A stretch of DNA of 64,000 bases from Pseudorhodoplanes sp. (lineage in GTDB: Bacteria; Pseudomonadota; Alphaproteobacteria; Rhizobiales; Xanthobacteraceae). Below, piece by piece: positions 25,301 through 33,565 of the stretch. The notes below the pieces were generated by a model that was given only the letters and a program-made list of their open reading frames with translations, was not told the origin of the DNA and ran no database searches. The position numbers and the translations under genes are program-made. The stretch spans positions 124,001-188,000 of the forward strand of contig JABARS010000002.1 in assembly GCA_019187085.1 (NCBI GenBank), given 5' to 3'. Within the stretch, counting starts at the first letter, position 1. Each line of letters begins with the position of its first letter.

Positions 25301-26271
25301 CCGATGCCGGACACCTGCCAGCTCCACGGGGTCGTGACCTTACTCGCTCCGAACTCAACCTTGGGCTTGATCTGACAGTTGCCGCAGCGCAGGTCTGTGC
25401 CGTGCCAACCGACGACCAACGAGACGGCATTGACGTTCGGGGCGCTCGCCTGCAGCTGGTCGAGCGCCACCAAGAAATCCGCCTTGCCGTGGCTGCCGTG
25501 CCGATTCTCGGCGATCGAGTGGCCGAATCCGTCCGAGCGGTAGACCGTATCGGTCGCGTAGACGAATTCCCCGAGGCCAGGGATGATCGTAACGGCTGTG
25601 AGCACGTCTTCGAGCCGCGCGCCGGTCGCGCTCGGGCGGCGGATCACTTCGACGGTGATCTGGGGGATGCGGTTGCCGAACTTTTCGAGCGGCATCTCCT
25701 CGAACACGAGGTAGGCAAGGCCACGGAAGCCGGGCACGCGGCCTGAGCCCTCGACCGCCGCGATTTTCGGATCGGGCCCCTGCGTCTCGTCGCCCCTGTA
25801 GAGCCGCCAAGTGTACTGCGACAGGTCGACCGGCTTGCCGTCCGCCCAGACGCCGCCGATGTCGACGATCGGTCCCTCGCAAAGCCCGAGTGCGAACGAC
25901 ACGAAATAGCTGTAGGTGGTCGTGGTGGTCGTGACGGTGGAGGTCTGCCCACCGCCGCCACCGCCCTTGCCGCCTCCGCCTCCGGACGTTTGAGTCTGGG
26001 TCGAGACCGTCACCACCTCGCGGAAGTTGGTCGCCCAGATCATCTGCGGGCTCACCCGCATGCGCCCGACGACGCGCAGGACGGGCGCGCCTTCACTCGA
26101 CGAAGTGACGAACAGGTCCGTGAGCCGCGGTCCCTCCTGGGCGTTGTTGATATTGACGGGCGGCGGGGCGAACAGCTTGCGGTCGATGAAGCTTCCGGCA
26201 AAGGAGCCCACGAGCGCGCCGATCGGGCCGCCGACCGCATACCCGGCGACCGTCAGGACGAGGGAAGCCAT
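22309..26271 (-). CDS. Phage tail tip / host-specificity protein with GTA TIM-barrel domain
   Basis: The 1320-residue protein matches the RcGTA gp15-type central tail hub: a glycine-rich hydrophobic N-terminus, a Gly-rich linker (GGGGGKGGGGGG near residue 100), the GTA TIM-barrel region (about 400-730; WFTEFGCPAIDKGTNQPN, YWNPAAGHNPTSS) and a phage-tail_3 domain after it. It should form the tail tip that contacts and perhaps degrades the cell envelope. It lies in the standard order after the NlpC/P60 gene. Confidence 0.9.
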   Translation of the reverse strand: MASLVLTVAGYAVGGPIGALVGSFAGSFIDRKLFAPPPVNINNAQEGPRLTDLFVTSSSEGAPVLRVVGRMRVSPQMIWATNFREVVTVSTQTQTSGGGGGKGGGGGGQTSTVTTTTTTYSYFVSFALGLCEGPIVDIGGVWADGKPVDLSQYTWRLYRGDETQGPDPKIAAVEGSGRVPGFRGLAYLVFEEMPLEKFGNRIPQITVEVIRRPSATGARLEDVLTAVTIIPGLGEFVYATDTVYRSDGFGHSIAENRHGSHGKADFLVALDQLQASAPNVNAVSLVVGWHGTDLRCGNCQIKPKVEFGASKVTTPWSWQVSGIGRAGADVVSSDSFGALLGGAPADRSVVQAITEFKARGFRVVLYPLVMMDIPPGNGLPNPYSDNAATNGQLAFPWRGRIICSPAPGYAGTVDKTAAASTQVDAFFGSAAPSDFGAWNGDTIPYSGPNEWSYRRFILHCAKLAVAAGGVDAFLIGSEMVALNSVRSGSSSFPAVAHMVALAADVKAIVGSPCKVGYAADWSEYANFRPDDGSNDLYFHLDPLWASANVDFIGIDNYMPLSDWRSGRLHLDAEAGVPSIYGQGYLQGNIEGGELFDWFYGSGDDRKAQVRTPIADGAYGKPWVFRYKDFHGWWANQHCNRPGGIEIGTPTAWVPQSKPVWFTEFGCPAIDKGTNQPNVFYDPKSSESFFPYFSTGRRDDLIQRAFLEAHIAYWNPAAGHNPTSSVYGGPMIDPGSLFAWTWDARPYPQYPNSSLVWRDAANWRRGHWLSGRLGLVTLADTVQEICAGLGVSIDTSGINGIVRGYAIDSIMSPRNALAPLMQVYFFDAVESGNAIRFVQRGGSPVASFIADDLVDSGNEDKRFYTLTRAQETDLPETAHLRFLDPDNDYQSADVYSRRLRGSSRRTIEVTPAFALDYSEAQGIADALLVDTWVMRERADLTLPPSAYALEPTDVVTFELNGRSFEMRIEQLGYERTRPARLVRTEEATYGTPDAPSPSRQPRPEAEPGPAVLHIMDLSVLAASEVPGVPRLAAYAEPWARVDVFRSPATSGFVRDQFIVNRATIGRTLFDFYSGPLWTWDVVNSLHVQLPSTQALASLDDAFVLAGGNTCAIQNADGEWEILQFATAELIASDQYKLTRLLRGQLGSEYAMRDPVGPGAPFVMLDPTVVQSTIAVTERHNPWTWKWGPSTKAIDDPTYQAVSFSFDGVGLRPYSPVHLAGVRDPSTFDWTLSWIRRTRIDGDNWEAPDVPLGEEVELYDLDIIDIGTGVVRRTARVNQPTFLYTATMQAADFGGNQAQVKFAVYQASLAYGRGTGAIKIVP

Positions 26272-26273
26272 GG

Positions 26274-26753
26274 CTAGTCCGCAATGCCCGGAAAGCGGAA
26301 CGCGTAAGCGATGCGCCGGCGCCAGGCGGCCGGCAGCGCGTCCTCGGCAACGGCGTGACGCTCGTAGGCGTGAATGATCGAGTCGGGTCCCGACGTGATC
26401 GCGGCATGCTTGGCCGGCCCGCGGTCGCGCACGCGAATGAGGATCACGTCGCCTGCATCGAGGAGCGCGCCGTCGCGGTATGGCGCCGGATCGATCTCAG
26501 TGAGGTGCCGGCGGGCGGCATCGCGCAGGGTCTCCTGCCCTGTTTCTTCAGCCCAGTTGGGCGAATAGGGCGCGATCGGCTCCTTCTCGGGACCGCAGAA
26601 GGCGCGGTAGACGCCGCGGATTAGACCGAGGCAGTCGCAGCCCGCGCCCTTGAGCGAGGCCTGGTGGCGGTAGGGCGTGCCGATCCACGAGCGCGCTTCG
26701 GCGACGATCGCAGCGCGAGTGATCTCAGGCGCCGCCGATCCTTGACTTGCCAT
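26274..26753 (-). CDS. Tail-associated NlpC/P60 cell-wall peptidase
   Basis: The 159-residue protein has the NlpC/P60 triad: Cys in GAGCDCLGLIRG, His in KHAAITSG and a further polar residue (IIHAYERHAV). It corresponds to RcGTA gp14, which cuts peptidoglycan during entry. The ATG at 26753 gives the normal start (MASQGSAAPEITRAAIVAEA); the longer frame only extends into the DUF2163 gene, whose stop it overlaps by 29 bases. Confidence 0.9.
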   Translation of the reverse strand: MASQGSAAPEITRAAIVAEARSWIGTPYRHQASLKGAGCDCLGLIRGVYRAFCGPEKEPIAPYSPNWAEETGQETLRDAARRHLTEIDPAPYRDGALLDAGDVILIRVRDRGPAKHAAITSGPDSIIHAYERHAVAEDALPAAWRRRIAYAFRFPGIAD

Positions 26754-27621
26754 CGTTGCGATCGCCGGTGTTGGGATAGGCCACGACCGCGTCGTTGCCC
26801 GGAATGAAGGGGAAGCCGCGGAAGTTTGCGACGTTGTTGAACTTGGAAATGCAGGTATCGAGGCTCTTGTCGCAGCCCGCGGTGACCGTGAATGTGTCAC
26901 CAATTGCGATGTCGAAGGCCATCGACTCCCACAGTTCGAACGACACCTCGGCGCCAGTGTTGACGTGGGTCTTGACCTCAATTGCTCCGCCCTGGTTTGC
27001 GCCGCTCGTCCACACGAGTTTCCCGCTCGTGAACCAGCCGTCGGCATAGCCATCGAGCCCGCTCGCCGAGAAGACGTGGTTGGAGCTCACGCCATCGACG
27101 GTGCCGTTGCCCTTGTAGGTTGGTGAGTCGAGATTGACCGTGCATCGGCTATCGCCGAGGTCGGCGTCGCACGAACGCTGATAGACGCGCCCGCGCTCCT
27201 GGTTGAGCGCGTGCGCGAGCCCGCGCATCTCGGCGGTGAAGGCATTGAGCCCCCGCGAAATCTCCCCGACCGAGCCGGCAAACACGATGTCGCGGTCGGC
27301 CACGTCGGTCCAGTCGACGAGATAGAGCGTGAGCGCCGCATTATCGTAGAGCCCGGCTGCAAGGTCAGCCTCGTTGAGGTGATCACTCTGCAGCGCGCCG
27401 GCGATGTCCATGGTGTCGACGTTCAAGGAGAGCGTCTGGGTCACCGCCGAGGCGGTCATGCCGGCGAGCGCTTCGTAGGTCACGCCATCGAATGAGAGGT
27501 CCTCGTCGTGATCGGTGAAGCCGAGCTTCACCCCGTCGGTGCGCTCAAGCAGCCAGCAATGGCAGAAGGTGGTCAGCCCGCTTGCAAGTTTCTCCTGCAT
27601 GGAAGCGGCGAGATCGCGCAT
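26725..27621 (-). CDS. DUF2163 phage tail protein (RcGTA gp13-like)
   Basis: The 298-residue protein fits the DUF2163/BR0599 family: FCHCWLLERTDGVKLGFTDHD at the N-terminus, a mid-region GLAHALNQERGRVYQRSCDADLGD, and the C-terminal CDKSLDTCISKFNNVANFRGFP, whose cysteines bind a metal in the GTA tail hub. It is placed between DUF2460 and NlpC/P60 as in GTAs. Confidence 0.9.
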   Translation of the reverse strand: MRDLAASMQEKLASGLTTFCHCWLLERTDGVKLGFTDHDEDLSFDGVTYEALAGMTASAVTQTLSLNVDTMDIAGALQSDHLNEADLAAGLYDNAALTLYLVDWTDVADRDIVFAGSVGEISRGLNAFTAEMRGLAHALNQERGRVYQRSCDADLGDSRCTVNLDSPTYKGNGTVDGVSSNHVFSASGLDGYADGWFTSGKLVWTSGANQGGAIEVKTHVNTGAEVSFELWESMAFDIAIGDTFTVTAGCDKSLDTCISKFNNVANFRGFPFIPGNDAVVAYPNTGDRNDGKSRIGGA

Positions 27622-27624
27622 CGC

Positions 27625-28215
27625 TCACTCTCGGACCTCGATCAGGTCGATCTGGGAGACCACCTGCTGGTCGAAGGCTTGCGCCTGCACGGGCAGATGG
27701 TCGGTGTCGAACCGCACCGGCACATCGAACTCGAAGCTGGCCGTGGGGGCCGAGGATGGCTGGGAGGCGAATGTCACGCGTCCGGTCAGGTGGTCGATGC
27801 CGGACGGGGTCGTCGGTACCCCGCCGATCTTGACCGCGACCGTGCCAGCGACCGGCTTGGTGATGGTGCGGACGTACTCGAAACCGCCGATCGCGTAACG
27901 CTTGACAAGCTGCCAGACCGTGGGGGTCACCTCGACCATCAGCTGATCGGTCGCGGCATAATCGTTCCAGTCCTTGAAGCGAAACGAATAGCCGCGGCCC
28001 TTCACGACATGGAAGAAGGCGATCACGTCGAGCATCTGCGCGCGGGTGCGGATGCCGGTCGAGATGTTCCATTTTCCCCGCGCATTCGCCCATAGGATGT
28101 TGCGTTCCTCCGCGCCCGAGGCGAGGGCCGCGACGTTGGTCGAGAACGACGGCCCTCCGGTTGCGCCGCGCGCGACGAACGGCGGAAACGAGATGTCGAG
28201 GAACGGCTGGGGCAT
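27625..28215 (-). CDS. DUF2460 phage distal tail protein (RcGTA gp12-like)
   Basis: The 196-residue protein has the DUF2460 pattern: RNILWANARGKWNISTGIRT near the N-terminus, YSFRFKDWNDY, KRYAIGGFEYVRTITKP and a C-terminal VRFDTDHL. It should form the distal tail ring below the tube, after the tape measure gene in transcription order. Confidence 0.9.
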   Translation of the reverse strand: MPQPFLDISFPPFVARGATGGPSFSTNVAALASGAEERNILWANARGKWNISTGIRTRAQMLDVIAFFHVVKGRGYSFRFKDWNDYAATDQLMVEVTPTVWQLVKRYAIGGFEYVRTITKPVAGTVAVKIGGVPTTPSGIDHLTGRVTFASQPSSAPTASFEFDVPVRFDTDHLPVQAQAFDQQVVSQIDLIEVRE

Positions 28216-28218
28216 CCC

Positions 28219-31200
28219 TCACATTCCTCGCGTGCCCATGCGGACGGCACGGGCAAGGTCGGCCGCAACCTGCGTCCGGCTCGCCTGGAAGGCCGCCGGG
28301 TTCGGCGTCTGGATCACCACGTTGACGATCGGCTGGGCCGAAGAGGCGCGCTCGGCGTAACGGCGCGTCTCTTCCCGCGACAGCACGCGCTCGCCGCGCT
28401 GCAGGATGGCGGGGACTTCGTCGGGCGACAGAAACGCACCCTCATGCAAACGCGGCGCCGCCCGGAACAGGTCGCGGGGAACGAGACGGGCGGGCGCTGC
28501 ATCTCCGGCGATGGCCCCGGCATGGTAGATCGGCGAACCGAAGAGGCGCGCCGCCGATGCGGCCGAACCGAGCCCTGCCCCGGTGCCGCCAAAGAACCCG
28601 CCGAACAAGTTGCCGAAGAGCCCGCCGACGTTGCTCAGTGTCGGCAGGTTGGTGCCGAACAGGAAGTTCTTGAACGGGTTCAGCACCGCAAGCTTGAGGA
28701 TTTCCTTTTCGATGTCGGCGATGGCGGCGCGCCCTGCGTCCGCCCACGACTTCCAGTCGAGCTTGCCCTCGGCAATAAGGTTGGCGAAACGATTGAAGGT
28801 CGTGTCCGTGATGCCCTGGAGCGCCTGCATGGCGCCGTTGGAGCGGGCGAGTTCCTGGTTGAGCCGCTCGATGAAGGTGGCATTGGCGAGGATGGCCTGG
28901 CCTTCGGCGCTCGCAAGCTCGATGCCCTTCTGGCGCAGCTGCTGCTCCGCCTGGAGCTGCGCAATGATGATCGCCCGCTGCGACTCGCCCTGGCCGGTCA
29001 GTTCGATCTGCTTCTGCAGCAGATCGATCTGGTTCTTCTGGCCTTCGATGGTCTGGAGAGCTGAGGCACGCGCTTGCTCGCCATGCAGTCGTGCGTAGGC
29101 GCCGCGCAGCGCCTCGATGACCCTGGCAAGTGTTGTCTTCGCATCGCCCTCGGCGAGCGACTGGGCGATGATCAGTGGGCGGAGCGCCTGCTCGACCTGC
29201 ATCAGCCGTTGCGCCTGCTCGCTCGATATCATTCCGGCCGCCACCGAGTCGTTGAGCCTGCGCTGCGCGGAGGCCTCGGCTGTGAGGTCGGTCGCAGACT
29301 TGGCCGATTGCGCCGCCTGCTCGGCGATCTGCTCGCGGAGGAGTTCGCGCGCGCGGGTCTCGACGTCGACGCCGTTTTGGACGGCCTCGGTCAGGGCCCT
29401 GCGGCGGACTTCCGCCTGTTGGGCCGCCGCCGCGCCCTTGAGCCAGGCGTCGGCCAGCCCGAGCGTCGCCCGGGTGTTGACCTCGACCACGCGTGACTGG
29501 TCGATGTGCGCTTGCGTCGCCTCGGCGCGTGCCTTGGTGCCGGCCCGCGTAATGTCGGCTTCGGCAATGGCGACCAGAATGGCCTGCCCGGCAAGTTCCA
29601 GCCGGCGCCGCTCCTCTGCAATGGCTGCCTTCTGCGCCGGGGTCTTGGCTTGAAGCGCCTGGATTTCCAGTTCGTCGAGGCGACGGGCCTTTTCTGCCGG
29701 GTCGAGCCAGGTGCGGATCGCACGGGTGACAGCATCGTATGCGGTCTCGACCTGCTTAAGGTCGGCGACCTTCTGCCGAATGAGCGGATCATCGAGCGCC
29801 GAGCGGAGCTGCGCCTGGCGCGCCTTCAGCGTCTGAAGTTCGTCGAAGCCGGGCGTCAGTTCTCGCGCCACGGTGCCGGCGCGGACCGAGAGCTCGTTGG
29901 CTCGTGCTTCCTTGGCACGGACTTCGATGTTGGCAAGCTTGGCCTCGATCTTGGCGATCTCGGCGTCAACCTCCGCCAGCATCCGCGTATTGAAGTTGCG
30001 GGCCTGGGCGGCGAAGCGCGTCGGCGGGTTCTCGATCAGCGCCTGGAGACGCGCGCGTTCCCGCTGGAGCTCCTTCAGCCGCTCATCGATCGGTGCGCCG
30101 TCGAGAGCGCGCGAGATCGCGCGGCCCATCGCGTCATAGGCGTTGGACGCCATCCGCCCAACGAAGTCCCAGGCGCGGCCAAGCGCAGTGGTTGCCTCGG
30201 ATGCGTTGACCAGGCTGCCTTTCAGCGCATCGAGCAGGACGCGCTGGGCGCCCGTTCGGTCGTTATGATCCGCGAGCGTGCGGACGTACTGCCGCGTCCG
30301 ATCGTCGAGGAAATTGAGCTTGTCGTTGAGCGAGTCCGCTCCCCGGATCGGGTCGGCGAAGGCGCCGGCAAGCTCCTTGGTGGCGGTCGCGATATCAGTG
30401 CCGGTCGTCAGCGCGTAGTTCTTGACGACCTTGATCAGGCCTTCGAAATTCGAGACCGCGATCCTGCCGGTGCGCAGAAACGCCGCCTCCATTTCGCGGG
30501 CGGCTGCGACCGAGACATTACCGGCGGACGCGGACTGTTCGGCAATGCGCTCGATCTGGCCGACGGCGACGCCCGCAGCCCTGCCGGTGCCAGCGAGTGC
30601 GACCTCGAGCTCCTTCTGAGACTCGATGTAGCGGTAATAGGAGTAGCCAACGGCGGCGCCGATCGCCGCAATGCCTCCTACAATCGCGACCGTCGGCGAA
30701 ATCAGGCTGGTCAGGCCTTGCCAAACGCCGCGCAGGATTCCGCTCACGCCCGCGCCGGGACCGAAGATCTGGGCGATCTGCGACCCCTGCTGCATCAGCA
30801 CCATCAGGGGCCGCTGTCCGCTCGCAAGCGACACGACCACGTCGTTGAGCTGATAGCTGAGGTTGACCAGCTGATTGGAGGTCAGCTTGCCGGTGGCGCC
30901 GATCGCTCCCAGTGCTTTCGCGGTGCCATCGTATCGCGCTTGCGCCAGCGCATGTGCCGCCGCTTGCTCGGTGGCGGTGATCGCGCCCGCCTTGAACAGC
31001 GCATTGGCCTCGCCGATCTCGGCATTAAGCCTCGCTTGCGCGGCGCCAAGGGGATCGATCTGGGCGCGCAGCGCCGCGGTGCGGGCTGCGAGGTCGTCCG
31101 CGGCCCTCGCCGCCTCTTCAAATACTGCGGCAGAGTCCCGCGCGGATTTGGAAGGTCCGGTTCCGACGCCGAGGGCAGTATTGAAGCCGCGTTGCGCCTG

Positions 31201-31404
31201 GTCGGCTGCGGCTGCCTGTTTGGCGGCCTGGGCCAGCCGTTGCAGCCGCTGCGCCTCCCTGTCGGCCGCGGCACCTGCCGCATCCATCGAGGTGGCGACG
31301 CCGCGGAACGCGTCCTGTCCAGCCTTACCAACTTCGTCGAAGGCGCGCTTGACCTCCGCCTTGCCCTCGACGCCGAGGCGGATCGAGACCTGTGTGGTGT
31401 TCAT
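28219..31404 (-). CDS. Phage tail tape measure protein
   Basis: The 1061-residue protein is rich in Ala, Arg and Gln with long predicted coiled coils, as expected for a length ruler. One membrane-like segment lies at about 236-256 (SPTVAIVGGIAAIGAAVGY). The C-terminal region with FGNLFGGFFGGTGAG and KPYAERASS-like repeats fits the lambda-type tape-measure C-domain. The start at 31404 overlaps the stop of the tail chaperone extension as ATGA. Confidence 0.93.
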   Translation of the reverse strand: MNTTQVSIRLGVEGKAEVKRAFDEVGKAGQDAFRGVATSMDAAGAAADREAQRLQRLAQAAKQAAAADQAQRGFNTALGVGTGPSKSARDSAAVFEEAARAADDLAARTAALRAQIDPLGAAQARLNAEIGEANALFKAGAITATEQAAAHALAQARYDGTAKALGAIGATGKLTSNQLVNLSYQLNDVVVSLASGQRPLMVLMQQGSQIAQIFGPGAGVSGILRGVWQGLTSLISPTVAIVGGIAAIGAAVGYSYYRYIESQKELEVALAGTGRAAGVAVGQIERIAEQSASAGNVSVAAAREMEAAFLRTGRIAVSNFEGLIKVVKNYALTTGTDIATATKELAGAFADPIRGADSLNDKLNFLDDRTRQYVRTLADHNDRTGAQRVLLDALKGSLVNASEATTALGRAWDFVGRMASNAYDAMGRAISRALDGAPIDERLKELQRERARLQALIENPPTRFAAQARNFNTRMLAEVDAEIAKIEAKLANIEVRAKEARANELSVRAGTVARELTPGFDELQTLKARQAQLRSALDDPLIRQKVADLKQVETAYDAVTRAIRTWLDPAEKARRLDELEIQALQAKTPAQKAAIAEERRRLELAGQAILVAIAEADITRAGTKARAEATQAHIDQSRVVEVNTRATLGLADAWLKGAAAAQQAEVRRRALTEAVQNGVDVETRARELLREQIAEQAAQSAKSATDLTAEASAQRRLNDSVAAGMISSEQAQRLMQVEQALRPLIIAQSLAEGDAKTTLARVIEALRGAYARLHGEQARASALQTIEGQKNQIDLLQKQIELTGQGESQRAIIIAQLQAEQQLRQKGIELASAEGQAILANATFIERLNQELARSNGAMQALQGITDTTFNRFANLIAEGKLDWKSWADAGRAAIADIEKEILKLAVLNPFKNFLFGTNLPTLSNVGGLFGNLFGGFFGGTGAGLGSAASAARLFGSPIYHAGAIAGDAAPARLVPRDLFRAAPRLHEGAFLSPDEVPAILQRGERVLSREETRRYAERASSAQPIVNVVIQTPNPAAFQASRTQVAADLARAVRMGTRGM

Positions 31405-31709
31405 TCAGAATCGCGGGCGTAAGCGCGGATGATGATCGGCTCGATTTCGGGGAGGACTTCGACCAGGACTGTATTGAGCGCACCCATCGCGTCGGCGAGC
31501 ATCAGCACTGCGCCGAAATCGAGCGCGTAGACCCCGCCCATGACGGCACGCACCTGTCCGGCCGCGCGCTTGAGCACGGCCCAGGCCGCGATGCCGTCAG
31601 GGGTTTGCGGCGCGTGCTCGACGTAGGGACAGTTGGGGCACATCGAGGAACAGGCCTTGCAATAGCCATCGCCCCCGCCGAAGTGCCATTCGGCGAGAGC
31701 GATCAGGCG
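31401..31709 (-). CDS. -1 frame extension of the tail assembly chaperone (gpT-like)
   Basis: The frame entered after a -1 slip at 31709-31715 stays open for about 102 codons to the stop at 31401. It reads RLIALAEWHFGGGDGYCKAC, then SSMCPNCPY, so the region just after the slip carries four cysteines (C-x2-C-x3-C-x2-C). The remainder is helical (VYALDFGAVLMLADAMGAL) and ends at the tape measure start. Alternatively an internal ATG at 31643 makes an 80-residue protein, but that would remove half of the cysteine cluster. Extending the chaperone by frameshift is known in lambda (gpG-GT). Confidence 0.75.
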   Translation of the reverse strand, partial: RLIALAEWHFGGGDGYCKACSSMCPNCPYVEHAPQTPDGIAAWAVLKRAAGQVRAVMGGVYALDFGAVLMLADAMGALNTVLVEVLPEIEPIIIRAYARDSE

Positions 31710-32056
31710 TTTTTTTCCGCTTCCTGGATGAGTGCCGGACCGACATAGAGTCGGTCGATCGCATCGAACAGCGACCAGATTTCCAGGGCGGCATCGATGG
31801 TCTCCTTGTTCGGCTCGACGGGCTTGCCGTCCGCATCACCGATCCCTTCCCACCCGGCGATGCCTGAGTGTGAGAGCGAACGCGTGAAGGCGACGCCCGC
31901 CTTCACCATCGCATCCTCGCCGCCTGCCCGCAGCACATCGGCCGCGGCGGTGCGAGCGAGCAGGATTGCGGCGACCGTGATCGGTCGAAATTGCACGCGG
32001 ACGCCTGGGACCATGTCGAGCCAGAACGGCTCGCGGTCGAACGCGAGTTTGAGCAT
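31703..32056 (-). CDS. Tail assembly chaperone (gpG-like)
   Basis: The 117-residue protein lies between the tail tube and tape measure genes, where siphophages keep the tail assembly chaperone. It is mostly helical and acidic (VRFRPITVAAILLART, then WSLFDAIDRLYVG) and ends IQEAEKNA. The last codons before its stop form the slippery sequence described separately. It has no recognised domain beyond position. Confidence 0.75.
   Translation of the reverse strand: MLKLAFDREPFWLDMVPGVRVQFRPITVAAILLARTAAADVLRAGGEDAMVKAGVAFTRSLSHSGIAGWEGIGDADGKPVEPNKETIDAALEIWSLFDAIDRLYVGPALIQEAEKNA
31709..31715 (-). promoter_or_regulatory. Programmed -1 ribosomal frameshift site A AAA AAC
   Basis: On the minus strand the codons GAA AAA AAC GCC TGA end the gpG-like frame. 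They contain the heptamer A AAA AAC in the correct phase (X XXY YYZ), with the zero-frame stop only one codon later. A -1 slip continues in the open frame down to 31401. The run has seven A residues. I could not model a stimulatory RNA structure downstream. Confidence 0.8.
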
Positions 32057-32083
32057 GGGAGCCTCTCGGAGTGAGATAATTGA

Positions 32084-33025
32084 TCAGTAGGCCGACACGT
32101 TGTTGACCAGCGCGGCGGTCAGCGTCTTCTGCAACGTCGGGTCTTCAGCGGCCTGGAAGGCAAACGCTGCTTGGATGCCACCGGGCCCGGTGATTGGCTG
32201 CTTTGGCTTTGGCAGGTAGACCTCGTGCACCGTAAACAGCAGCGACTTGTCGCCATCGATCTCCCAGCCGAACGAGAGTTCGCACGCGGTGCCGGCCACC
32301 GCCTGGTCGAGAAGGACCGTGTCCGCGAAGCGAATGTTCACGGTGCCGGTGACGCTGACCATCGCCGGATCGGAGTCCTCGATCCGGCCGTCTGGCCGGA
32401 TGACCTCCACCTTGTCGAGGTTGTTGGAATACATCAGTTCCGCCGAGACGATCTGTCCGAGTGCGGTGCCATTGCGCTTGATCTCGCCCATGAACTGCGA
32501 GAAGCGCTCGATCACGACCTCGGTCGGGCTACCGGCAGCCGATGAGCCCGCCTTGGTTTCGCCCTGCGCGATCAGGCTCATGGTGGCGTTGAGGAGGCCC
32601 GAGCGCTGCAGCTGGATTTTCATGGAGTTGGCGCGCACCCCGAAGTTCATCCCGTAGTTCGGGACTTCCGGCATGCCGACCTCGATCGCCATGGAGGGCA
32701 GCGTGAGCGCGCCGGAGACGAACGTGTGGGTGAAGACGCCTGTGTCCTCGACCGAAGTCGGGGCGCCGAGCAGCAATTTCAGCCAATACCCGAAATTGCG
32801 CAGATCGACTGGGACGACGACGTCACCCTCGTTGTTGACGACATCGCGGCTCGGCGGCAGCGGCTCCCGACCGTAACCGAGCAGATCACTTGCGATCAGA
32901 TTCTGCTCGTCGCCGAGCGCCGAAGAAACGAAGGGCAGCTTCTTGTAGCCGGCGACCGGCGGCGTGCCATAGGTCGTCTCGAATGCCGCAGCCATGACGG
33001 CGTTGGCGCCGCGTGCGCGTGCCAT
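32084..33025 (-). CDS. Phage tail tube (major tail) protein
   Basis: The 313-residue protein has features of siphophage tail tube proteins: AAFETTYGTPPVAGYKKLPF near the N-terminus, GVFTHTFVSGALTLPSMAIE, and a beta-rich body with LNATMSLIAQGETKA. It lies directly before the tail chaperone gene. It should polymerise into the tail tube around the tape measure. Confidence 0.88.
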   Translation of the reverse strand: MARARGANAVMAAAFETTYGTPPVAGYKKLPFVSSALGDEQNLIASDLLGYGREPLPPSRDVVNNEGDVVVPVDLRNFGYWLKLLLGAPTSVEDTGVFTHTFVSGALTLPSMAIEVGMPEVPNYGMNFGVRANSMKIQLQRSGLLNATMSLIAQGETKAGSSAAGSPTEVVIERFSQFMGEIKRNGTALGQIVSAELMYSNNLDKVEVIRPDGRIEDSDPAMVSVTGTVNIRFADTVLLDQAVAGTACELSFGWEIDGDKSLLFTVHEVYLPKPKQPITGPGGIQAAFAFQAAEDPTLQKTLTAALVNNVSAY

Positions 33026-33050
33026 GGGATTCTCCTGATAGTGATTTGGT

Positions 33051-33485
33051 TCAGTTCAGCGGATCGGGTGTGCCGTAGACCGCGACAATGGCCGCGTCGG
33101 CCCACCGGCCGGCACGCGCGCCCGCAGTCTCGACATCGTCGGTTGCGGGTGCCTGCGCCTCGATGAAGTCGCACAAGCCGCCGAGCGTGCGGTCGCCTGA
33201 TACAGCCGCCCCAATGACACCGAGCATTTCGTCGAGCACCTGTTCGGGTGTCTGCGAAGACGTCTCGTAGGCGGCGAGTTCAATCGGGATGCGGTGGCTA
33301 TAAACGTAAACAAGGGGCGACAGCATCACCTCAGGCTCGCCCGGATCGCCATCGCGAATAACGACGAGACCACCGGGCGGAATTCGCTCAGGCTTTGCGA
33401 GGTTGCGCCTCACGTCGGCATTGGGCAGAGCCGAGGACAGCAGCGCCTTGACCGCATCGAGCACCTGCTCGCGCTTGCTGCTCAC
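33051..33485 (-). CDS. Tail terminator-like minor tail protein
   Basis: The 144-residue protein begins REQVLDAVKALLSSALPNADV and continues with VVIRDGDPGEP and an alpha/beta pattern, like lambda gpU / HK97 gp10-region tail completion proteins. It sits immediately upstream of the tail tube. The start is GTG at 33485, overlapping the stop of the 27-residue membrane peptide gene as GTGA. Confidence 0.7.
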   Translation of the reverse strand: MSSKREQVLDAVKALLSSALPNADVRRNLAKPERIPPGGLVVIRDGDPGEPEVMLSPLVYVYSHRIPIELAAYETSSQTPEQVLDEMLGVIGAAVSGDRTLGGLCDFIEAQAPATDDVETAGARAGRWADAAIVAVYGTPDPLN

Positions 33486-33565
33486 GGCGCAAGTCCCACC
33501 GTGACGGACAGAATGAAGACGAACGATAGGACGGTCAGGACGATCGCGATCGGCCGCTCAATCAT
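33482..33565 (-). CDS. 27-residue membrane peptide between tail genes
   Basis: The frame from ATG 33565 to TGA 33482 encodes MIERPIAIVLTVLSFVFILS plus a short tail, almost entirely one hydrophobic helix. Its start overlaps the upstream stop as ATGA and its stop overlaps the next start as GTGA, so translation through it would keep the reading coupled. It could be a real micro-membrane protein (holin-like or moron) or simply a coupling frame. Confidence 0.5.
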   Translation of the reverse strand: MIERPIAIVLTVLSFVFILSVTVGLAP

